Shown: piece by piece, positions 33,682 through 45,367 of the stretch | How the letters are laid out: every line of letters starts with the position of its first letter | Numbering within the stretch: the first letter of the stretch is position 1 | DNA from: Larix kaempferi | Taxonomy: Eukaryota > Streptophyta > Pinopsida > Pinales > Pinaceae | Assembly (NCBI GenBank): GCA_027924585.1 | Contig: BSBM01000904.1 | Coordinates: 20,607,001 to 20,671,000, forward strand | Length of the DNA stretch: 64,000 bases | Direction: 5' to 3' | Notes under the pieces: model-generated | The model's input: the letters and a program-made list of their open reading frames with translations, nothing else | What the model was told of the DNA's origin: nothing | Databases searched by the model: none | Translations under genes and position numbers: made by a program

Positions 33682-35018
33682 AAGTAAAATCTGAAACTGG
33701 CTACGAATGACATTAAGGAGAGCCTATGTCAAAATAACCAATATCAAGAATGCAATAAAATTGGCAAGATGCAAATTTGCATCCCTTGACAACAACATGT
33801 GCACACAATCAATGCACCTGACATGTTCGATACTGATGCAATAGTAGAATCAGCTGCAGGGCAGACCGTAGATGACAATACTATAAGTGCAAACGAAAAA
33901 CGAGATTTGCTCCAGCATACCATCATTGTGTTCAGTGTTGAAATGTGACAATGAAGGTTTTTGCGTGTTAATTATGTAAACGAGAGCATAATCATTGTCA
34001 AGATTAGTTTGCATAGTTGTTAGCGATGTATGGAATGATGTCAACTATATTGACAAACTTGACTTGTTAGTTGCATATTGCCATATTTCCACAACAGGAG
34101 GAATGAATAGACTTCTTGTAGAAAGAAGAAGTTAGGAAAAAGGGATATCATAGGGATCGCCTGCTATGTCGTATATAAATATGATTAAGACATTGAGCAT
34201 GTGTTCAATGAAATGAAAAAGACAATATTCCAAGCCACATTGCCATGTGATTTGTTTTCAATATTGCAGCTATGAATTTCTAGATGAAGCCGGGGAAGAA
34301 AGTTTGCATCATTCTAGATAAGTACTTGAACCATTCCAAAATTACATAATGCATATAAACATATAAAGATGTCAAATGACAAATTGATATTTTAAAGAGA
34401 TGCATTTCTTTTGAAAGAGTAATTATACACTCGATATTTGAGACAGATGTCGAATCATGGTTTCTAAGCCTATGGACATTCCTATGGTAGCAAATCCGAA
34501 GCGAATGGTTGTTTTCAATCTAGTTATAATTGATCTATCTATTTATAGACAAGTGGCAAGTTTTTGTAGGGAAAGCTCCAAATACAACATGCAACATCTG
34601 TTTTATAGCTAGCAGCCCAGGCTAGCATATATTGTGGATTTTCGCAAAACATATGTTTTAGTATGTCAATATCATAGTTTATTTTGGGGCAGCTCTCATG
34701 CCAATGATAGTTTGCAGTACATGGGATTTATAATTTCTAGATAGTTGGGTGATGCAAGTGGACAAAGTAGCACTCCATGCTAATGCAAGACTGTTTTCAT
34801 TTGGAAGTCACCATCAAAGTTGGCAAATTAGACTTTGGACATGGCTACGAAAGCAAAGCATTGAAAGCTCATGCTCTTGATGTTTAAAAGGCCTAGGAAA
34901 ACTACAAACTGCTAAAAAAACTATAGAAGAGCACAACTAAAAGAACGACTTTTTTTCCTGAAATGATAGAAAAATATCACCCGACAGAGGACACTACCAA
35001 CAACAATGTATTGAAATA
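33682..35018. other. Spacer upstream of the OTU-like domain
   Basis: A minus-strand frame 34044-33850 reads protein-like sequence ('NDYALVYIINTQKPSLSHFN') but matches no domain I recognise; it could be an upstream Helentron exon. The rest shows no coding signal. The Helentron's 5' end should lie here or further right. Confidence 0.4.
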
Positions 35019-35522
35019 ATGGTTGTTTCTATGCAACGAGGGAACAGCTAAAGCGAGGTGTCCTTCAAAATCAGTAGAGCAAACTCTGTAAAAATACCAC
35101 TTTATTTTGCATGAACAAGAGAACGGGAAAACAATTCCATTGGAATATGGAATAGGATGTTTTTATAGACAAGATGCCTGGTAGCAATCTTTTGATTACT
35201 TGTGTCTTGTTCGCAGTTTAGTGCAATGTTTTGATTACTTGATATATGAAAGCTAAATTCTAAATCAATGTATGGTTGTTTCTATCCATCGGTGAAAGAG
35301 CTAAAGTGAGTTGTCCTTCAAAATTAGTAGAGGAAACTGTGTAAAAAGACCACTTTATTTTGCATGAACAAGAAAACAGGAAAATAATTTGACTGGAATA
35401 TGGAATAGGATGGTTGTATAGACAAGATACTTGGCAGCAATGTTGCCACCTTTTTAACTTGTTCAGAGTTTATTGCAATATTTTGATTACTTGATATATG
35501 AAAGCTAAATTCTAAATCAAGG
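35019..35522. repeat. 253-bp tandem duplication
   Basis: Units 35019-35271 and 35272-35522 both start 'atggttgtttctat' and share 'ccactttattttgcatgaac', 'ggaatatggaataggatg' and 'cttgatatatgaaagctaaa'. It shares the 'gaatatggaataggatg/ggtttatatagacaagatgcc' core with the array at 36156. Confidence 0.85.
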
Positions 35523-36155
35523 TACCGTACAATCTAAAGTGCTATTTTTTTGCTTCTAACACGCAATAAATTTTGGCCTCAATGCCTATGTCTCGGTGAA
35601 TGGAGATTTTATTGTAATAGGGAAAAAACTACCAATCTACGAATACCATATAAGATTGCTTGATATAAGAATCATGATGGGAGGTTTTTTTTTTCCCAAT
35701 GTTCTAAATGCATGGACACAGTGCAGAGGAAATAAAAACAAACCAATGCTGCATTTGCTGAAAACGAATGAGACAAAATCTGCAAACAGAGGTGCAAAGA
35801 CACACAAGAAACATGGGCATGGAAGAATGATTTAAGCATCAACGGTTAAGCTAGTTAGGCATCTATATTCGTATGTAACGACAGTTACAAATAATGTTGT
35901 TGAATCAAAGTTTAAGTTGATTCGAAGCAAAAGTGTTCTTTTGTTGAGCAGATTTGATTTTTTTGCAATATGAAAGAGGTAGCTCAACAGGTAATGCATC
36001 TATTCTCCTATTCAAATGTTCTGGCTACATAATCAATGCTACATGTTGAAGTTTCAACTAGCATGGAGAATTTCTTTGTGGATTGCAGTTCTTTGTTTGC
36101 TTGCAACATTGCAAAAGGGAGAGGCCTATGGCATGTCAAGTTTTTTATTCAGTTT
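35523..36155. other. Spacer, no gene seen
   Basis: Short open frames only, no domain. It holds fragments related to the flanking tandem repeats. Confidence 0.5.
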
Positions 36156-36411
36156 ATTGCAGAATCGAAGGGAGAAAGAATTCCGGTGCAATATGGAATA
36201 GGAGGTTTATATAGACAAGATGCCGGCCATCGATGTTGTTACCTTTCTAGGTTGTTTACAATGTTGGTTGCAATGTTTTAATTATTGCAAAATCGAAGGG
36301 AGAAAGAATTCCATTGCAATATGGAATAGGAGGTTTATATAGACAGGATGCCTGCCATCGGTGTTGTTACCTTTCTAGGTTGTTTACAGTGTTGGTTGCA
36401 ATGTTTTAATT
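36156..36411. repeat. 128-bp tandem duplication
   Basis: 'attgca(g/a)aatcgaagggag' starts units at 36156 and 36284; both contain 'aatatggaataggaggttta', 'gacaagatgcc' or 'gacaggatgcc', and 'tctaggttgtttaca'. Sub-repeat of the 253-bp family to the left. Confidence 0.85.
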
Positions 36412-37929
36412 ATTTGATATTTGAAAACTAAATTGCAAACCAAGAGTATTGTTTTTATTGTAGGCAATATCGATGCAATTTATGTTAGATATTGAAGCTT
36501 CAATCAACATGCAGAAATTATTTCTGAATCGTAGCTATTTGTTTGCCTAAAACGTTGCAAATGAACGGATCCTATGGCCTGCCCAGCTTTGTATTGAATT
36601 TATTGCAGAATTGAAGATGCTACTAGTTAATGATGTGTTATTTATTTAGCACATAAATAAAAAACAAAGCAGTTGAAGATTGGCTCAACAGAAACGATTT
36701 GAAGATTGGTTCAATAGCTTAATGCACCAAACCCTATTTAAAATCCAAAATACACGTTTTGTATTTTGTATGTCTATGCTAGCAGCAAGAGGCCACAACC
36801 CCTAGCCACATTTAAAATGTAATTAAACAGCTATGTTGGCGATGACAGCGGCCAGCTCATGGCCATAGTTAAATAGCTTCCTCTCTTGCCAAAGTATTCG
36901 AAGATAATTTTTTGCCAGGACATGGTCAAGCAGGTATCTATTATAGTGACTAATTTCCTATGAAGATAATCAATTGCAAAAAACAAGCCACTTGAACAAT
37001 CAGGGCAACGGATCAAAAGCCAAAAAAACAGGGTGGGGGCAATGGATCTGCATATAAAAATAGATTTGAGCATTCGCCAATGTCTGTTATATATACCATG
37101 TTTTCTTTGGTATGTTTATAAATTTTTTGATGTCATTCTCCATTGCTTGAATAGAATATGGGATTCCATCAACTAAGAAAATGAGCATCCCTTTCATGCC
37201 GAGAAGGTTCTGTTGTTCTCTGCAAAAGTTCTATGAACTATTTTTGTTTGCCTTTACCATTTGGTGGCAGTTGCCAATTAGCAATAGCAAGCTCAATATT
37301 TGTAGCAGGGTTAGCTGGTTACCACTGCCATCTGGCAGCAACAATGCATTGCAATAAAGCTATGGAATAAATTTTTTATTCGATTGTAATGCACTGCCAT
37401 GCTTCCAAAAGCACAATTTTATTCAATATATGAATCCACTATTGCACATGTTTACCATATTATTTTGGCTCACAGTTTACAGAATTTCACATACAGTGAA
37501 AATAGTTAGCCTCAACAATGTGCTTTCTGTGGATACTACTACTAAATAGGGTTTTGGTATGTGTCATATTTTCTTACATATAGATTATTTGTCATGTCTT
37601 TTAATTTTCCTTTTTCTTTTGTCACAAAAGAGAGATAGGCTGAATGGGTTTTCCCAAAACTTTTTTAACCTTTGTTTCAAGGAAGAAATGACAGGGCATT
37701 TCTTTTTACCCATGCCATAAACATTCTTATAGGGCCAAAGGAAGATAAACATATTATGCCTGGATTGTACACTGTTACAGAAGTACACCGCTGCAGCTAT
37801 TTAGAAGTATTACACTAGAAGTATGAAATAGCTTTTGATGCAACTCAAGAGAAAAAGGAAGGGAAGTACATCCTTGAAAAGGAAAACATAATGAAAGAAG
37901 ATTGGTACGCTGCGAGTGGGTTGACTAAA
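36412..37929. other. Spacer, no gene seen
   Basis: No domain or splice-consistent exon recognised. Around 37270-37340 'tggcagttgcca' and 'ccatctggcagcaacaatgc' recur weakly. Confidence 0.5.
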
Positions 37930-38094
37930 GGAACTAGTGGAAATTATATTTCAAATTCCAGGGAAGGGAATTGCTAATGATCCAATTGTTGTGCAAAATT
38001 CTATAACATGGAGGAAATTGTTCTTCTGGTTATGTGCCCCATCTAATGATCCATCATGTGTAGAAATTTCTGCAACCCAAAATTCTCACAATAA

Positions 38095-38244
38095 ATGTTG
38101 GGCTTGTTGTCTTATGACAGTGCGGTAGCAACAAGACAATGTGAGTTCAAGGTTGCTAGGGCCAATGTTTCAACTATTGAGATCTATGGCTTGCTGCAAG
38201 AAGCTTCACTATTAAACAACCTTGCTAATATTTACAAACCTCAG
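38095..38244 (+). pseudogene. Candidate captured exon, function unknown
   Basis: 50 codons open from an ATG (MLGLLSYDSAVATRQCEF...) to 'NNLANIYKPQ', ending at a good donor 'cag|gttagt' in phase 0. The sequence has protein-like composition unlike its AT-rich surroundings, but I recognise no family. A neighbouring frame (37937-38128, 'GKGIANDPIVVQNS') overlaps upstream. Helitrons capture host gene pieces, and Helitron-related sequence flanks this on both sides, so a captured exon is plausible; chance cannot be excluded. Confidence 0.3.
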
Positions 38245-38499
38245 GTTAGTTACAGTTAATTTTTTGAAAGATGTCAGTGGATTGGCAATCTGGGGAATTC
38301 AGCATATTCAATTATTTAGACTAAATTGCAGATCTTGACCTATTTTATTCTCAATGCTCGGTTATATCTATGGCTTTGTTTAAGGCATTGCAATTGAAGG
38401 AAATGGGAAATTGCACACTGAAACGGCTATGAGCATGTCGAAGGAACTGCAATTTTGCATCTGTAAAAATAAGCAACAGTTAAGACAACTATTTTAAAG

Positions 38500-40010
38500 C
38501 AACTAAACTTGCAAGATCAAGTGCCACAAGGCAAGGAGAGACAACAGAAAAAATAGGAGAAGCCATAGCTCAAGCGTCTATCAACATGTGCAATCTGCTG
38601 CTATCTCCTTCAGATATCTCTGCATAAATATAAAACTACACAGCATGCAACTGCATGCAATTGGGAAGAAGCCATCCTCCACAGCAATAACTTGTTTATG
38701 CCTTCAAGACAATCACATCCAAGGCAGGAATCAGAAAAGCATAGCGCCAGAAAATGAAAACGATTAATCCAATTTAGGAGCTTCAATTCTATATTTTTAA
38801 ATATATAAATAGATTTGATATCCTGAATGCAAATATTCTTCCCTATTTTCAACCAAATTTAGGAGATAAACGATGAGAAAATTCCAAGTCATAATGTGTG
38901 TAAACCAGTGAAGAAATGTATATTCAAAAGTCACTAGAATTCATAACATGTACCAGCCACTGAAGAAATCTACACCTTGAAGCCAGCAGAATTGGTTTGC
39001 ACCCACAAAATGTAAGCAAAGACGACACGATTAATATATTATTTTTTTATTTATAATTTTATATTATGTTAAAATGGTCGAAAAGCTTGTTTCGTCTTTT
39101 TGGGAAGAGAGCACCCAAGTGCCAGGGGGCATTTTTTAAAAACCGAATTGTTGTCATCACCTGGGCAAATATAAGGAATTCATCAATAAGCACCAAAGAA
39201 TAGAGAAAAGCGACAGCAATAACTGAACACGGGAGGGCATTATGGAATTTTCTAAGATTAGGGGGATCTTCTCCGCTATATATTTTTCGCTGCCTTCTGA
39301 GATTGGGGAAAGAACAATTGTATTCTCTTCCTCTATAGAGGTTTGGAGATCTGTACTAGGCTGCCGGCATTGAATTGTTTTAAGGTGGAGCTGGGTTCTG
39401 GGAAGCATGGCAAAAGTGGATTCCAGTTTGGAGCTCGGAGTCAATGCAGTCGCCACCATCAAAATGATGAATCCACCAGGCAATGCCTCGGTAGCACCAA
39501 GCAAGGGCTTTAAACCAATTCTAAAAACAAAATAAGAAAATCATAAATATGAGCTGAAGTTGAAACCCTTATGTGTTTGAGGGTATCAACGACGAGCCAC
39601 AGATGTTTGTTTTCAGCATGTTCTACAGTTAAAAATTGTTGTTTCTACAATATTGATTATTAAACATCCTATGCTAATTTTGGTCCCGTTCAATAAACCC
39701 AGGATCGATTATCAAATTTGGTGTAAATTTAAATTTTGGACAATCGCAAACGGGAATTATGATATACATATGGACTGGCTAAATCATAACATAAGTATTG
39801 CACAGACATTGCAATTACTATGTTGAAGCATAAAGTAAAAACAGAGCGTTCAAGTCCTTTGCATTTTTATTTGAATTAGGCACAGTATGGAAACAACATT
39901 ACATAGCAAAGTGAACAAAACATTGAAGCTGACACTCCACATAGACAAAGAAAGCAGAATCCATTATCAGTAGAACGCTATGCACACGCCATTCAACACA
40001 TTTGAATATG
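38500..40010. repeat. Diverged relative of the Helentron non-coding end
   Basis: 38560-38780 matches 20640-20860 in the same orientation ('tcttcagatatct.tg.a', 'gcaattgggaagaa', 'cttgtttatgccttcaagac'). 39880-40000 matches about 21815-21910 ('cacgccattcaacaca'). The solo LTR between those blocks in the Helentron is absent here; instead a candidate exon lies between. Probably an older or non-autonomous member of the same family. Confidence 0.6.
39157..39518 (-). pseudogene. Candidate captured exon, function unknown
   Basis: The minus strand shows an acceptor-like 'gtttttag' just before 39518, then an open frame: 'NWFKALLGATEALPGG'-like start region, 'GGFIILMVATALTPSSKLES', 'SIEEENTIVLSPISEGSEKY', and a hydrophobic end 'QLLLSLFSILWCLLMNSLYL' before a TGA. 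Two hydrophobic segments could be membrane helices. No family recognised. Codon-like composition and the splice site favour a gene fragment carried in Helitron-related DNA. Confidence 0.3.
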
Positions 40011-40019
40011 AACAAACAG

Positions 40020-41110
40020 CAGGATGAAGCCGAAGGGCACCTGTCCAATGCAAAATAGCAAAAATGCAGCAAAACAGAACCAGCCAGAGAGCACCTGTCC
40101 AACCGCTGCGAGTATCAACCTGCAAAACCCAGACGCCGCTGTGCTTCCAAGGAAAACGTCAGACGGAAAGCACCTGTCGAACCATCGCGAGCATATAGCC
40201 ACAAAACCCACAAGCCGCTCTGGTTCGAAAGAAAACCTTGGCTGCAGCAGGTTGCAAATCACAATAGGCACCCGAAACCAGACGAAAACAAAAGCAATAG
40301 TCACGAACGGCTACACAATGACCTATATAAGCTCCCCAAACCGCCAACGAAATGTGAAGCCAGATGCAAATGCCAAAACCCACGAGACCAATAAAAGGAG
40401 GGTCCAACACGAACCGGCAACACTGCATCATGCCGCAATAAATGATGAACAGGGCAGCAATTAAAATCGCCAAGCACCCGTTAATAACAGGCATTGCAGC
40501 ATAGGAGGTGCTCAACACAGAGGCTGCCACGAAAACCCTGGCACGAACCATAACAACATTCAATGAACAACGTAATCTCTGCAATATACAATGCAATCTC
40601 TGCAATACGCAATGCTGGAGGCGCATCGCTCAAAAACCTTACCCATTTAATGAAGTCATTGAAGCTCTTAATGCAGAATAGACGTAGTTTCTCGAACCCG
40701 GATCACCCGTAATGAGCACAGTCGTTGATACCACCCGCAATGAACAAAGTCGCCGATACATCAAACAGCACCTCTTCTCGACCGAGCCACCCGTAACGAA
40801 CACAGCCACCGATACCTGGACGCATTAAACAACAGCCTCCGCAATAAACCTGGACGCATTAAACAACAGCCTCCGTAATAGATTTGAGCCTGTTGACCGG
40901 CCGATCCGCTGATGCAAGAGCGCCGCCCCGTCCTGGGGCACACAACCCCAAGACGACATCACCGCCGAATCGACCAATACAAACGCACAAGAAAATGCAA
41001 TTTAAAAAAAAAAAATACGAAAATTATAACATAGCACAAACTATGCAAAACCGGCTCGATGCCCTCCTCCCGCGGCAACTAATGCCCCGACCGAATACAT
41101 TATGTCGAGG
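40020..41110. other. GC- and CpG-richer island with short repeats
   Basis: Markedly richer in C, G and CpG than the flanking AT-rich DNA, with frequent 'cgaac', 'ccgc' and 'acgaac'. It contains a 34-bp tandem repeat 'cctggacgcattaaacaaca' at about 40815 and 40849, and a degenerate ~100-bp duplication around 'cacctgtc(c/g)aacc' at about 40098 and 40170. Overlapping open frames on both strands (40024-40464 plus, 40159-40626 minus) are what GC-rich DNA gives by chance; neither has a recognisable domain. Origin unknown. Confidence 0.5.
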
Positions 41111-43020
41111 ACATAACAAGTGATTTAAATATATTAAATGTTTTGTAAAAATTACAACAAAGCCAAAATATTCATTTTGATTAAATATACTAAATGCTTT
41201 ATAAAAATAACAACAATAAAGTCATTATATTCACTCATTAAATGTTTTGTAAAAATAACAACAAAGTCAATATGTTCACTTGACTCTAGTGCAATATTTG
41301 TGTCAACATTTTAAATGCACATCTTACCTTAGGTATGATTAAGGTTTTAAATGTGAATTTAAGATGAATCGTTTCTCATAACTAAGGTCTTTAAAGTTTT
41401 TACAAAAACTTTAAGTTACCTATTAAATAAAGTTAGATAAAATAAACAAATCTAAAAAATGACTTAAAGATATTAAATGCTTTGAAAAAATAATAACAAC
41501 AAAGTCAATAATATTCACTAGAAAACAATTCATTTTGATTACAACAAATAAGTGATTTAAATTTATTACATGTTTTGTAAAAATTACAACAAAGTTAATA
41601 TATTCACTTTTGATTAAATATTTTTTTCAACCGAAAAAAACCGTACTATTGCTATTCCTTGAATCAAATAGTACAAAGATTTTCACCTTTTTTGTAAAAA
41701 GGTATATTCAACAAGTTCAAGACAGTTTGTCCAAAGGACCGCAAACTATCATCATCAAAAGTTTGTCCATGATAGACTATACATAGCTGAATGGACAAAG
41801 ACATTACAAAAAAGTAATCAGTTCCACAAAAATCCTTGACTTGAACTTTCTAAAAGAAAAAGACTTCGACACTTTCCAGCAAACTGGAATCCATCCATTC
41901 TTCCCAAACAAGTAATCCTTCAGTGCCCAATAAAGCTTGCTTTGATAAGCCATCAGCCTGACCATTGTGTTCACGGAAAATGTGTAAAAAGGAGACGTGT
42001 TCCTGCAAATCAAATATTAAATACTTTATAAAAATAATATGAATAAAGTCATTATATTCACTCACTAAATGTTTTGTAAAAATAAAAACAATAAAATCAA
42101 TCTATTCACTTGATAAACTAAACTATGTGACTCCATGATGAGCATGCTGATTATGTTCATAATGCAATATTTGTGTCAACATTCTATGCATATCTTACCT
42201 TAGGTATGATTAAGGTAAAAACAACAAAGTCAATATATTCACTTGATAAACTATGTAACTATGTGACTTCACGAAATGCAATATTTGTGTCAACATTCTA
42301 TGCATATCTTACCTTAGGTATGATTAAGGTAAAAACAACAAAGTCAATATATTCACTTGATAAACTATGTAACTATGTGACTTCACGATGAGCATGCTGA
42401 TTATGTTCATCACAATGCAATATTTGTGTCAACATTCTATGTATTAAGGTTTTTAATGTGAATTTAACATGAATCGGTTCTCATGACTAAGATTTTTAAA
42501 GTTGCCAATTAAATAAAGTTAAATAAAATGTAATTTATATTATTATTGTTAATAAAATCGTTTTAAATATATTGAAACTGTATGATTGAAAATTTAACAT
42601 TTATTTCTAAAATTTAAATATCCTAAATTAAAACTAAAAAAACATAAAAATAAATCATATAAATTATTAAATTATAAAAATTTGTTTTATGCACTATCTT
42701 ATTATATAAATATGAAACACATATTTGTCAATGATACGGTTGTTTATTGGTGGAGATAGATGGATTTCATTTCATCCACTCGGGTTCCATTTTGTTGAGA
42801 CATCTTTTGACTATTGTTCTTTAAAATATTAGAAATTTTTTTTATTATCTTTTTTAATTAAGAGGGAAGACAACAATATGTCAAATAAGAGGCTTCCTAA
42901 GATTGCTTCATACTCCATTCAAAATCACCTATAACTGAGAAGAGGTTGAGGTAAAGACATCTTCCTAAGATTGTTTCATACTCCATTCAAAATTACCTAT
43001 AACTGAGGAGAGGTTGAGGT
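41111..43020. repeat. Dispersed AT-rich repeat family, copy 2
   Basis: Same family as 16480-17396 plus 18881-18990: 'aaatgttttgtaaaaataac', 'gactccatgatgagcatgct', 'caatatttgtgtcaacattc', 'atcttaccttaggtatgatt', then 'cttcctaagattgcttcata'. It holds a 114-bp tandem duplication (starts 42164, 42278, partial third at 42417) and a 68-bp duplication of its right end (42894, 42962). A LINE fragment is inserted at 41623. No coding function; the 72-codon frame at 42173 is the tandem repeat. Confidence 0.75.
41616..42018 (-). mobile_element. 5'-truncated LINE 3' end (RNase H C-terminus) with 7-bp target duplication
   Basis: Body 41623-42011, flanked by AAATATT at 41616-41622 and 42012-42018. The minus strand reads the RNase H C-terminal region of an L1-type ORF2 ('HIFREHNGQADGLSKQALLG', 'VWEEWMDSSLLESVE'). 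The 3' UTR then ends 'agtacggtttttttcggttg' plus an A-run, almost the same 3' end as the LINE at 55600 ('agtacggtttttttccgctg'). Typical 5'-truncated LINE insertion. Confidence 0.85.
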
Positions 43021-43230
43021 AAAGACATCATAAAATTGATTTATGTTGGTAATAAATTTTACCCTTTCACATTATGAGTTAAATCTAATGGGTTTTTGAA
43101 GTTTTTTAAAAAATGGCATGTAGTTTAATTAGTTATTTTAGTTTTAATTAATTGGAAATGTATTTTTTTGATTTTAAAGTTTAGGTTAAGACCAATCTTG
43201 TAAAAATTTTGTTTACTTAATATTATAGTG

Positions 43231-43690
43231 TCTTATTAAAGTGTTATTTGTCACCTCCATATAGAGCACTATTTACACTTCTCATTTCTCCTTCACATTT
43301 ATTCCTGATTTATCAAGCAATGAAAAGGATCCAATTTTTGTGTAATTTTTTTCTTAGTAATATCACATCACATTACATTGATTACATGACAAATCTCCAT
43401 CATACTCAACTATAAAGCATTTAAGATTTATATCTTTTAATATATATATATATATATATATTGTCTTATTAAAGTGTTATTTGTCACATCCATATTTACC
43501 GTTATTTACACTTCTCTTTTTTCCGTTACATTTCTTCCTGATTTATCAAACAATGAGAGGGATCCATTTTTTGTGTAATTTTTTTCTTAATAATATCACA
43601 TCACATTATTAGTAATATCGTATCACATTACATGAAAAATCTCCCTTGTACTCAATTATAAAACATTTAAAATTTATATCTCTTAATTTT
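43231..43690. repeat. 233-bp tandem duplication with (TA)n linker
   Basis: 'tcttattaaagtgttatttg' starts units at 43231 and 43464; both contain 'attcctgatttatcaa(g/a)caatga' or close forms, and 'tttttgtgtaatttttttct'. A (TA)n run (43440-43461) ends the first unit. Non-coding. Confidence 0.85.
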
Positions 43691-44355
43691 ATATGTGCCT
43701 GGAATTTCAAACCTACTCTGCCTGTCAAACTGAAATTTGATGACGGTTTTGGATTTTGCATGCCTTTCCTTTTACGTTTTATGCAAATTCAGAACTGTCA
43801 AATAATTAAAAAAAGACATAAATGTATGGATAAGAACGAAATATAATACATGGATGAGAAATTTGTTTGTCCCAGTGTCTTCTACATAAATAAGTAGAAA
43901 TGAGTAATTTAAAGAGTGTATTTTTTTTTATGAAACTTCAGAAATAGCTAACAATGATTTGGTATGTATATTTCATATCCTGTAAACCCAATATTTGTTG
44001 GTGTATATTGACAAAAAGTAATATTTTTATTGGATTACAAATAATAGAGATCGAGATTGGATAATCTTAAAATAACCCCGTTGTAAATGATTTAATAATC
44101 TTCAGTGAAGGAATTTTAACATAATCAAATAGCTTTGACCAAATTTTAAGCAATTTAAAAGAAATTGCTCGGAGAATTTCAATAGAACCAGTTAATTAAT
44201 TAATACTCCAACTAGAACCATCGTTGCTTAGAACAAGGGATTCGTCAAATAGTGATAACCAAAATCGAATCACATGATAATGGGAATATCTCAAACTTCA
44301 AATGCTTTTAGCTGTTGGAATTGTGAGGGGTTCTAGAATGGTTTCGAATGCTTAC
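43691..44355. other. AT-rich spacer, no gene seen
   Basis: No coding signal found. If the minus-strand exon at 44356-44454 is real, this would be its first intron. Confidence 0.5.
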
Positions 44356-44454
44356 CTGCTTATGCTTGGTGGCAATGGGTAGAACTTGAATGTCCTCCAT
44401 TAGAACCGAAACAACAGAACCCTCTTCCATTGGATTCCAACCGCCGGGTCCCAT
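44356..44454 (-). other. Candidate first coding exon on the minus strand, function unknown
   Basis: 33 codons from an ATG (MGPGGWNPMEEGSVVSV...) to 'PIATKHKQ', ending exactly at a donor 'cag|gtaagc' in phase 0. The frame stays open upstream through 'FKVWALRLEVGEARC', so the exon may be longer. GC content and codon use look more gene-like than the surroundings. A plus-strand frame (44390-44620) overlaps it and is equally unassigned. No downstream exon was found, so it may be a gene fragment. Confidence 0.3.
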
Positions 44455-44832
44455 GCAGCGTGCTTCTCCAACTTCTAGCCTTAGTGCCCAAACTTTGAAC
44501 CTGTTATCTCCAGGAAACTACATCGAAAACCCTATTGTTAAAACACAGCCAATTGGCCCCAATAAAGAGAAACAAGAATTAAATGGAATGGTGGGTACTG
44601 GGTACCTGCCGTTGAGATAGGATTCGGTGGGTCCTTCGATCCCAAGCAGACACGTCTCACTCGGCGAGAAATAGATGAGACACTAACATTACATGCTGGC
44701 CTGCATTACAATCTTCAAACCATCACTAACAACCGAAATGGGAGGAGAATGTAAGAATAGTTATGATATGTATCAAATAGTTAATGGTATGTAGTGATGG
44801 ACATAATAACTAGTATAGGCTACAATGTACAG

Positions 44833-45078
44833 CCTACACCCTCAAACTAGTATAGGCTACAACCTACACCTTACACCCTCAAACACGTATTATAATTTAT
44901 GACGGCATATACAAAATGGTAAACGTCAAATCTACGATTTGGATTTTTTGTACAACCTACACCCTCAAAATAGTATAGGCTACAACCTACACCTTACACC
45001 CTCAAACACGTATTATAATTTATGACGGCATATACAAAATAGTAAACGTCAAATCTACAGTTTGGATTTTTCCATGCC
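44833..45078. repeat. 123-bp tandem duplication upstream of the CRK gene
   Basis: 'cctacaccctcaaa' starts units at 44833 and 44956; both carry 'gtataggctacaacctacac', 'cacgtattataatttatgac' and 'gtaaacgtcaaatctac'. A third partial 'ctagtataggctaca' precedes at about 44811. Confidence 0.85.
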
Positions 45079-45150
45079 CATCACAATTGACGTTTCAATT
45101 TTATAATTAAGTGTCAAATACGTTCCAATAAATAAAAAACATTCTACAAG

Positions 45151-45367
45151 CGGTCAAATTCCAGGCCTGGTTGGGAGTAGATATTGATAAGAGCGGGGAG
45201 GCTTTTTATTGAATATGGTGAAATATATATATCGCATTAAATGCTTAGCATTTTCTGGCCCAGAAAATGCTAAGCATTTAATGCGATATATATATTTCAC
45301 CATATTCAATAAAAAGCCTCCCCGCTCTTATCAATATCTACTCCCAACCAGGCCTGGAATTTGACCG
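45151..45367. repeat. Perfect inverted repeat, 108-bp arms, 1-nt spacer
   Basis: Arms 45151-45258 and 45260-45367 are exact reverse complements, read base by base; the single central base is C at 45259. The arms contain 'gatatatatatttc', 'aatgctaagcattt' (itself palindromic) and, at the outer ends, TTGACC/GGTCAA, matching the W-box core. Such a structure would form a long hairpin in ssDNA or RNA. Mismatch-free arms imply recent origin, gene conversion or an assembly artefact. Confidence 0.95.

Larger units (their letters stand above)
20239..34044 (-). mobile_element. Helentron/Helitron2-like rolling-circle transposon, copy 1
   Basis: Minus-strand order: OTU-like domain (33681-32732), Rep with N-terminal domain (32149-29245), PIF1 helicase running into an EEP endonuclease (29110-27108), RPA-like gene (26392-24001), then about 3.8 kb of non-coding sequence with a solo LTR. 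The left limit given is where homology to copy 2 (58579) starts; the right limit is the last plausible coding sequence. Neither a terminal TC nor a 3' hairpin with CTRR was identified, so the true ends are unknown. Canonical plant Helitrons have RepHel plus RPA; the EEP fusion and OTU are features of the Helentron/Helitron2 branch best known outside flowering plants. Several stops and frameshifts make this copy non-autonomous now. Confidence 0.85.

Noticed and set aside
40024-40626. Overlapping ORFs of about 150 codons on both strands
   Set aside because: Located in the GC-richer island where stops are rarer; no domain, no splice signals.
42173-42391. 72-codon ORF with internal peptide repeat
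   Set aside because: A by-product of the 114-bp tandem repeat, whose length happens to be a multiple of three.
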